The translations under genes were made by a program, and so were the position numbers. The notes under the pieces were generated by a model, which did not search any database, was not told the DNA's origin, and was given only the letters and a program-made list of their open reading frames with translations. From contig CAOOJO010000167.1 in NCBI GenBank assembly GCA_948496895.1, positions 1 through 6,276 on the forward strand: a stretch of DNA of 6,276 nucleotides, read 5' to 3'. This DNA is from an uncultured Acetatifactor sp. (GTDB taxonomy: Bacteria; Bacillota; Clostridia; Lachnospirales; Lachnospiraceae). This document shows positions 1 to 5,500 of the stretch, one piece after another. The stretch's first letter is position 1. Each line of letters begins with the position of its first letter.

Positions 1-1629
1 GTACTGCTTTCCATTGTAATTGTAGCTGAACAGGTGGTTGGTGACGCCTGTCAGCGCCAGGGGGTCCACGCCCTTCTTCTCATAGGATTCCAGGCTCTCC
101 TCCAGCTTCTTCACCGCCTGGTCAGGGGTCTGGAACCGGAAGCTCTCGTAGATCTCCTTATAGGTGTTCTCCTGGTACACGCTCTCGTCCAGCTTCTTGA
201 TCACGTTGAAGGTGGTGTTCACCGTGTCCGGATTGGCCCGCAGGGCATCCTGGTAGAGATACAGGTCTATGCCCGCCTCCCTGGATTCCTTCACCAGCCT
301 GGTCAGATCCGACGTGCCGCCTATCTTGGAGTCCGCCTTGTATTTCGAGATGGGCATGCTCCAGATGCCGCCGTCCTGCCAGCCCTTGTAGACGGAGAAG
401 ATGTCGGTGACGCCCTCTGTCTTCAGGTCTTCGTAGATGTCCCGGATATTGTCCGTGGTGGTCATGACCACTGGCTTCTTGAAAATCATGCCGTTCTCCC
501 GGTCCGTGCCCAGGAAGTCCAGGCGGATCCGGAACGCATCCTCTTTCGCGGTCAGCTCCTGCAGCAGGTACTCCCGGTATTTCACGGCCAGTCCCGCGTA
601 ATCCGCCTCCTCGCCGCCTGTGAACACGTACCGCACCTTCAGGTCGCACCCGGCCCGCTTCTCCTCCTGGAGCTGCACCGCGCTGGTGCCCTCCTTGCTC
701 ATGAGCTGCTTGTAGATCCTGCGCAGGGTGAACCTGGGGGCGATCCAGTTGTAGTTGGTCACCGCGCCGTTGGGGTAGGCCGCGATCCTCGCGTCCTCCG
801 CGCCCTCCTCGATGATGCCCAGCACCGCCATCTGAGAGTCCGTGTGCACCATGCCGAACACCGGGGCCAGCACCGGCTCGGAGTCGTTCACCGTCTGGTA
901 CTCCTCCCAGAACAGGGAGAGCACGTAGCTCTCGTCCACCCCGGCGTTGTCCCCCCATACCTTCAGGGTCAGGGGGGAGCCGAACCGCCCGTCATTGTCC
1001 TCCAGGTAAATCAGCGCGCCGTTGCCGTCCGGCACCAGCATATAGCCCTCCCGCTCGCCGCCGTAGGTATATCCCAGGAAGGGATAGAGGAAGATATTCC
1101 CGATGGTGACCTTCTCCTGCTCCTCAGAGATGGAATCCGCCGGGATCTCCACCGTAAAGCCGTCCTCCTGCAGGGCCACGTTCACCGTAAAGGAAATCTG
1201 GTACTTGGCCAGGTTCACCGCCGCGGAGAATCCGTCCGCGCCTTTCGTGACCTGGATGTCCGCCTGGGCGGAGGCCAGATCCGTGCGCTCCTCGTTCACA
1301 TCGTTCAAGATGTCGAAGCAGATGCCGGATTTGATGAAGCCCTCCCAGGTGGCGTTCAGGGTGCCGTCGCTCTCCGACACCGTGGACTCCATGATGGCCC
1401 CGGTGTCCTTGTCCCGGACGATCAGGGACAAGGTGGGCTCATAGAGGTACAGCGCCAGGGCGTCGTTCTCCGCCACCAGCTCATGGCCCTTGATAGTGGC
1501 GGCGTCCTCCTTCACGATGGCCTCCTCCAGGGCCTTGCCGTCCCCGCCGGCCGCAAGGGACGGTATCGGGGCCGACAGCAGAGCTGCCATCAGGCAGGCT
1601 GCCGCCTGGACTGCCATCGCTTTCTTCAC
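1..1629 (-). CDS. Secreted DUF5696-like protein, putative glycoside-hydrolase-like fold (3' end outside window)
   Basis: The frame is open from a GTG at 1629 to the left edge, giving 543 residues without a stop; the C-terminus is missing. A signal peptide is visible (VKKAMAV, a hydrophobic stretch, then PIPSLA with a likely cut after residue 26 or 27). Residues 45-340 are strand-rich and include YPFLGYTYGGEREGYMLVPD (182-201) and GALIYLEDNDGRFGSP, resembling the N-terminal beta-sandwich of several glycoside hydrolase groups. After DYAGLAVKYREYL (343-355), residues 365-543 alternate strand and helix like a (beta/alpha)8-barrel, with TDIFSVYKGWQDGGI (408-422), KIGGTSDLTRLV and GIDLYLYQDALRANP (453-467). 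I associate this pattern from memory with DUF5696; no catalytic residues can be named. GTG overlaps the previous stop as GTGA, so translation is probably coupled. No good Shine-Dalgarno lies at normal distance; Met5 (ATG at 1617) is an alternative start. It could act outside the cell on a carbohydrate whose fragments the importer takes up. Confidence 0.75.
   Translation of the reverse strand, partial: MKKAMAVQAAACLMAALLSAPIPSLAAGGDGKALEEAIVKEDAATIKGHELVAENDALALYLYEPTLSLIVRDKDTGAIMESTVSESDGTLNATWEGFIKSGICFDILNDVNEERTDLASAQADIQVTKGADGFSAAVNLAKYQISFTVNVALQEDGFTVEIPADSISEEQEKVTIGNIFLYPFLGYTYGGEREGYMLVPDGNGALIYLEDNDGRFGSPLTLKVWGDNAGVDESYVLSLFWEEYQTVNDSEPVLAPVFGMVHTDSQMAVLGIIEEGAEDARIAAYPNGAVTNYNWIAPRFTLRRIYKQLMSKEGTSAVQLQEEKRAGCDLKVRYVFTGGEEADYAGLAVKYREYLLQELTAKEDAFRIRLDFLGTDRENGMIFKKPVVMTTTDNIRDIYEDLKTEGVTDIFSVYKGWQDGGIWSMPISKYKADSKIGGTSDLTRLVKESREAGIDLYLYQDALRANPDTVNTTFNVIKKLDESVYQENTYKEIYESFRFQTPDQAVKKLEESLESYEKKGVDPLALTGVTNHLFSYNYNGKQY
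1626..1629 (-). other. GTGA start/stop overlap (translational coupling)
   Basis: The TGA stop of the propeller/YIP1 gene (1628-1626) and the GTG start of the DUF5696-like gene (1629-1627) share bases. The nearest purine-rich stretch (AGGAGAGGTGG) ends about 20 bases upstream, too far for ordinary initiation. Expression of the downstream gene therefore likely depends on ribosomes finishing the upstream one. Confidence 0.65.
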
Positions 1630-3665
1630 TGTTTTCCATAAATTCGATACACCACCTCTCCTGCCACTGCCGTGATGAATTCCACGATCTGCCTGAACAG
1701 CACGTAGATGATAAAGGCCAGAAGCGCCAGTATCAGCACCGTGAACGCCGTCAGGAAGATGATCTTGAAGGTCTCCTTCACCGTGTAGTTGTTGACCTCC
1801 TTGATGGTCAGGAAGATCAGGATCACCACCCAGGTAGTGATGAAGATCTGACCGAAGTCGATCAGGAACACCTCGTTGTAGGTAATCACATTGCTGACGA
1901 TGATGCATATGGGCTGGAAGAGGATGTATGGCGTCAGCGCAAAGGCGAATCCGCAGAACAGCCTCTTGAAGCTTCCCTCACCGTCGTTGATGGTACACAT
2001 CAGATAGTTGCAGGCCGTCAGCACCACGAACACGCCCACGATGGACAGCACGTCGTTCATGATGGTGTACCTGCCCTCCCGCACATTGCGCAGCAGGAAG
2101 CCGCAGTAGTATTTGTTGATGACATAGACCGCAGTGGTCAATACCAGCAGCGTCCCCGCGGTGATCCAGGAGCTCTTGCCCTCGTAGCGCAGGCCGTAAG
2201 CGCCGTCCACGGGATGCTTCATATAGTAGGCCATGTATTTCAGCCTCTGCCAGTAGCCGCTGTTCCTGGGCTTCTCGGTAGCTTTGATCACCGGATTGAA
2301 GATGCCCTTTTTCTGGTGCACCTTTTTCAGGATCCAGATCAGGATGCATACCAGCAGGATGATTCCGACAGCGCTGATCAGGTGGTTGCGTAGCCAGGTG
2401 TTCCGCACCTCCCAGAAGGAATCGGAGTACACGCTGAAGGCCTTGGACACCCTGGCGTATTTCAGGGCCTGCTCGTAATTCTCCTCCTGGAGGTAGGAGC
2501 GGCTCATGGCCTCGTTGGCGTAGTCGAAGAGGCTGTTCATCTCCAGCACCTCCTCCAGCGGCTCCTTGCTCTCGGTGTAGCGGCCGTTCTCGTAGAGGTT
2601 CAGGGCGCTGTGCAGGAGGTTGGTGAACTCCGTGGCCTCGAAGACCTGCACCTGTCCCGCGTCGGAGTCCAGGATATAGATATTGTCCCGGGCGTCCACA
2701 TCGATGGCCTCCACCTTCTTGGACAGGCCGATCCGGAAGCGCCCGTCATCCCGGCCGCCGAAGACGAAGAGCAGGTCGCCCTCGGAATTGTACTCATAGA
2801 TATAGCCGTCGGAGGATGCCACGAACACATTGTCATGGTTCCCCACCGCCACCGCCGCCTCCTTGCCGTCATAGGCGTCCGGCTCAATCAGGTTGGAGCC
2901 CGCGATGTTCAGCTTCTTCAAGCTGGTCTGGCCCTCGCCCGGGGTCACCGTATAGATCAGCCCCTGCTTGTCGATGGCCACGTTCACCGGGGTGGCGGGC
3001 AGGTTGGACACCATCCTGGCCAGCTGCTCGTCCGTGAACACCGCCTCCTGGATCATGCGCAGCACAGTGACGGAGGCATAGTTGGTGCCGAAATACCCCA
3101 GGAAGGTGCCTCCCTCCGTGGGGGTGAGCTGCACCAGGCCGTTGGAATTGCCCTCGCAGACGATGTACATGTCCCCGCCGGTATTCACCACAATCTTGAC
3201 GGGCTTGAACTCGCCGCTGCCGTAGAGGGGATGGTCGGGCTTGGTGTACACCGCCCCCACCGCGCCGGTGTCATCGAAGACCACCACCTTGCCGGAGTGA
3301 TCCGCCACGTACACGTCCTTGTTTTCCGTCACGAACACGCCGTAGGGCTCGGAGAGCTCCCCTTCGCCGATGGTCTTCACATACTCCCCCTCTAAGGTGG
3401 AGACATAGACCACGCCCGCCCCCGCGTCCGCGATATAGATGTATCCGTCCTCCGTGACCTTTAGGTCCATGGGACTGACCAGGGAATGATCCCCGATTTT
3501 GCTGAATGTGGTTTTCGGTGTATAGGCGGTCTGGGTCTCCGTCACATAACCGTAACCGTCGATGGTATAGGTCTTGTAGGGAACCTCCGCCCGGGCCTGC
3601 AGGGCAGGCTGCAGGAACAGGAACACGGAAAAGAAAGCCAGCAAATATTTTTTCCACTTCTTCAT
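1626..3665 (-). CDS. Exported NHL-type beta-propeller / TPR-like protein with C-terminal YIP1-like membrane domain
   Basis: The product has 679 residues. Residues 1-26 form a signal peptide (MKKWKK, a hydrophobic core, then ALQARA before the likely cut). Residues 55-345 carry six recognisable NHL-like strand repeats, each with a D/N-x-x-x-x-Y/V-I/V-A/L type core (DGYIYIAD at 73-80, NKDVYVAD at 115-122, GDMYIV, QGLIYTV, DNVFVAS, DNIYILD). A helical insert lies near 199-221. Residues 350-418 are helical and TPR-like (ALNLYENGRYTESKEPLEEV; SYLQEENYEQALKYARVS). A membrane anchor at 428-447 is followed by basic KKVHQKK, placing the propeller outside. Residues 470-679 contain about five more membrane spans (500-517, 536-557, 570-592, 603-621, 634-657) with the YMKHPVDGAYGLRYEGK lead-in typical of bacterial YIP1-family proteins. 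The role is unknown. It may scaffold or sense at the importer, given its place between the permeases and a secreted hydrolase-like protein. The domain calls are by eye; the propeller and membrane parts are firm, the YIP1 name moderately so. Confidence 0.82.
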   Translation of the reverse strand: MKKWKKYLLAFFSVFLFLQPALQARAEVPYKTYTIDGYGYVTETQTAYTPKTTFSKIGDHSLVSPMDLKVTEDGYIYIADAGAGVVYVSTLEGEYVKTIGEGELSEPYGVFVTENKDVYVADHSGKVVVFDDTGAVGAVYTKPDHPLYGSGEFKPVKIVVNTGGDMYIVCEGNSNGLVQLTPTEGGTFLGYFGTNYASVTVLRMIQEAVFTDEQLARMVSNLPATPVNVAIDKQGLIYTVTPGEGQTSLKKLNIAGSNLIEPDAYDGKEAAVAVGNHDNVFVASSDGYIYEYNSEGDLLFVFGGRDDGRFRIGLSKKVEAIDVDARDNIYILDSDAGQVQVFEATEFTNLLHSALNLYENGRYTESKEPLEEVLEMNSLFDYANEAMSRSYLQEENYEQALKYARVSKAFSVYSDSFWEVRNTWLRNHLISAVGIILLVCILIWILKKVHQKKGIFNPVIKATEKPRNSGYWQRLKYMAYYMKHPVDGAYGLRYEGKSSWITAGTLLVLTTAVYVINKYYCGFLLRNVREGRYTIMNDVLSIVGVFVVLTACNYLMCTINDGEGSFKRLFCGFAFALTPYILFQPICIIVSNVITYNEVFLIDFGQIFITTWVVILIFLTIKEVNNYTVKETFKIIFLTAFTVLILALLAFIIYVLFRQIVEFITAVAGEVVYRIYGKQ

Positions 3666-3672
3666 GCTCTTT

Positions 3673-3679
3673 CCCTCCC
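3673..3679 (-). promoter_or_regulatory. Shine-Dalgarno site that decides the start of the propeller/YIP1 gene
   Basis: The coding strand reads GGGAGGG, seven bases before the ATG at 3665, inside the 14-base gap after the MalG-like permease. The frame stays open upstream to 3896, but that extension lies over the permease gene and has no signal peptide. This site and the MKKWKK signal sequence settle the start at 3665. Confidence 0.8.
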
Positions 3680-4552
3680 TTACTTGATGCCGGAATGGGC
3701 CATGGTGTTCATGACGTTCTTCTGGCAGATGATGAACATCACCAGATTGGGCACGAACATAATCAATGTTGCCGCCGCCGCGATTCCCTGCCCGGCCACG
3801 GTGTTGTTGGCGTTGGCCAGGGTATTCATATAGAAGGCAAGGGTGCGCAGCCCGTCCTCGCTCATGTACAGATTGGAGCTCTCCACATTGGCCCATACCT
3901 GCTGGAAGGACAGGATCGCCGCCGTGGCGATGGCAGGCTTGATCATGGGCAGGATGATCTTGCGGTAGACCACGAAGTCCGTGGCCCCGTCCATGTAGGC
4001 CGCGTCGATCAGGGCGTCCGGGATCTGGTCGATGAACTGCTTCACCAGGAACAGGCTCACCGGCATGGCCAGCAGGGGCAGGATGTGGGCCAGGTAGTTA
4101 TTGGTGATGTTCAGCGTATCGATTACAAGATAACGGGGAATCATCACCGCCACCGGCACGAACATCAGCGCCATGTTGTTGATCTCCATCAAAGCTTCCT
4201 TGCCCCGGAACTTTAGCTTGGAGAGGGCGAAGCCCGCCGTGGTGGACAGGACGATGGACAGCAGCACGTCCGACAAGGTCACCACCAGAGAGTTGAACAC
4301 ATAGCGGCTCATGGGGATGCCCGAGGTCTGGGACGCCTTCATCAGCCCCCGGAAATTGTCCAGGGTGGGGTTCACCACGAAGAACCGGGGCGGGAAGGTG
4401 AACAGCTCTGTCATGGGCTTGAAGGCATGGCAGAAGATGAAGATGATCGGCAGCAGCATAAGGATTGCCAGAGGCGTCACCGCCGCAATCAATTTGATCT
4501 GCCCTTTCTCGAATTTTTTGGGATTGATGCTACTCCCTTTGTATCCAGCCAT
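3680..4552 (-). CDS. Carbohydrate ABC transporter permease, MalG-like (CUT1 family)
   Basis: This 290-residue membrane protein pairs with the MalF-like permease. The first membrane span is at about residues 20-42, followed by the MalG-type external segment with FTFPPRFFVVNPTLDNFRGL (51-70). Further spans lie near 85-110, 123-144, 153-172, 207-222 and 256-277. The ATPase-docking EAA loop is clear: DAAYMDG at 183-189, with Asp in place of the usual first Glu, then IILP at 199-202 and K205-P206, at standard spacing. The length is slightly above the usual 270-285. The C-terminus ends in NTMAHSGIK; this kind of ending is common in MalG-like permeases of Firmicutes (from memory). The gene sits 15 bases after the first permease and 14 bases before the propeller/YIP1 gene, so the genes are almost certainly cotranscribed. 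Family assignment is secure; the transported sugar is unknown. Confidence 0.93.
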   Translation of the reverse strand: MAGYKGSSINPKKFEKGQIKLIAAVTPLAILMLLPIIFIFCHAFKPMTELFTFPPRFFVVNPTLDNFRGLMKASQTSGIPMSRYVFNSLVVTLSDVLLSIVLSTTAGFALSKLKFRGKEALMEINNMALMFVPVAVMIPRYLVIDTLNITNNYLAHILPLLAMPVSLFLVKQFIDQIPDALIDAAYMDGATDFVVYRKIILPMIKPAIATAAILSFQQVWANVESSNLYMSEDGLRTLAFYMNTLANANNTVAGQGIAAAATLIMFVPNLVMFIICQKNVMNTMAHSGIK

Positions 4553-4560
4553 TTCTCAAT

Positions 4561-4567
4561 CCCCCTT
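4561..4567 (-). promoter_or_regulatory. Shine-Dalgarno site of the second permease
   Basis: The coding strand reads AAGGGGG, eight bases before the ATG at 4552, filling almost all of the 15-base gap after the upstream TGA stop. It is weaker than the site of the first permease but supports the ATG start with MAGYKGSS. Confidence 0.65.
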
Positions 4568-5500
4568 TCAGTCTTTCTCTGCGAACAGCTTCTTCGCCAT
4601 GGTGGAGAAGAGCCATACGATCAACAGCAGCACCACCGATACGGCCGCGGCATAGCCCATCTCGTAGCGGATGAAGCCGTAGTCCTCGATGTGGTTCACG
4701 ATCAACTGGGCGCTGTAGCCCGGCGTGGGGTTGGTCCCTGTCAGGGCCACGCCGATGGCGCCGTTGGCGAAGGTGTTCACCACTGCCATCACCGCGCCGA
4801 AGAGCATCTGGGGCTTCATGGTGGGGACGGTGATGTAGATCATCTCCTGGAAGCGGTTCTTGATGCCGTCGATGGCCCCCGCCTCATAGAGCTCCTCGTC
4901 CGCGTTGAGGATGCCCGCCATCATGGCCAGGAACCCTACGCCCATGCTGGACCACAGGGCCACGATGATGACGATGGGCAGCAGGTACCTGGCGTCCACC
5001 AGCCAGACAATGGGCTCGGTGATCACCCCCAGCTTCATCAGGATGCTGTTTAAGTACCCTGTCTGGTCGCCGGTGAAGATGATCTTCCACAGCACGGTCA
5101 TGGCCACGCCGCTGGTCATGCTGGGGGAGTAGAAGATCAGCGCCAGGATGGTCCTGGGCACCTTGGAGATCTGGGCCAGGATCCAGGCCAGGAAGAAGGA
5201 GAGCACATAGCCTCCCACCCCTACGATCAGCACGTACACCACGGTGTTGGGCAGCACATACTGCATGAAGATCTCGTCCTGGGTGATCAGGTTGATGTAG
5301 TTCATGAATCCCACGAAATCCGGGAATTCAATGGTGTTGAAGTTCGTAAAGGAAAGCGCTATGGCAATCACCATGGGTATGATGATGAATACGGCGAACA
5401 AAAGCAGGTAGGGCGACAGGAACCATTTCGCCGCCGGGTTGGCGTTCTCGCGCTTGCCGATATTGTTCTTTTTTGCTTTTTTCACTTCCGCTGCGCTCAT
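4568..5500 (-). CDS. Carbohydrate ABC transporter permease, MalF-like (CUT1 family)
   Basis: This 310-residue inner-membrane protein forms half of the translocation channel of a binding-protein-dependent sugar importer, with the permease encoded next. The N-terminus is a Lys-rich cytoplasmic stretch (residues 7-25). Hydrophobic spans follow at about 27-50, 84-109, 117-140, 173-196, 232-251 and 283-302, matching the six-helix core of the binding-protein-dependent permease family. The cytoplasmic EAA loop that docks the ATPase is visible as EAGAIDG (206-212) followed by ITVP (223-226) and K229-P230. There is one residue more than usual between the conserved Gly and the I-x-L-P part. The length is normal for the family (about 290-320). 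The start is fixed by AGGAGGTGA six bases upstream, and the ATG overlaps the binding-protein stop as ATGA. No ATPase gene lies nearby. The substrate is not predictable, but assignment to the sugar permease family is secure. Confidence 0.93.
   Translation of the reverse strand: MSAAEVKKAKKNNIGKRENANPAAKWFLSPYLLLFAVFIIIPMVIAIALSFTNFNTIEFPDFVGFMNYINLITQDEIFMQYVLPNTVVYVLIVGVGGYVLSFFLAWILAQISKVPRTILALIFYSPSMTSGVAMTVLWKIIFTGDQTGYLNSILMKLGVITEPIVWLVDARYLLPIVIIVALWSSMGVGFLAMMAGILNADEELYEAGAIDGIKNRFQEMIYITVPTMKPQMLFGAVMAVVNTFANGAIGVALTGTNPTPGYSAQLIVNHIEDYGFIRYEMGYAAAVSVVLLLIVWLFSTMAKKLFAEKD

Noticed and set aside
158..958. A 266-codon minus-strand frame inside the DUF5696-like gene.
   Set aside because: It is an out-of-frame shadow with Gly/Arg/His-rich low-complexity translation; the in-frame reading gives an ordinary protein.
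1594..1596. Cys12 of the DUF5696-like protein as a lipoprotein attachment site.
   Set aside because: The preceding residues AAA do not match a normal lipobox with Leu at -3, and the hydrophobic core continues after the Cys. An ordinary signal peptidase cut after PSLA fits better.
34..1641. A 535-codon open frame on the plus strand opposite the DUF5696-like gene.
   Set aside because: It is the mirror of a G+C-rich gene with strong third-position bias. Its translation is rich in His, Leu, Val, Gly and Arg with no recognisable domain, while the minus-strand frame has a signal peptide, fold-like patterning and an operon junction.
2610..3395. A 261-codon plus-strand frame opposite the propeller region.
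   Set aside because: Its His/Gly/Val-rich translation is typical of antisense shadow frames, and it has no domain and no operon context.
3666..3896. An N-terminal extension of the propeller/YIP1 protein by 77 residues.
   Set aside because: The extension lies out of frame over the MalG-like permease gene, has Arg/His-rich shadow composition, and would bury the signal peptide. GGGAGGG seven bases before 3665 supports the shorter form.
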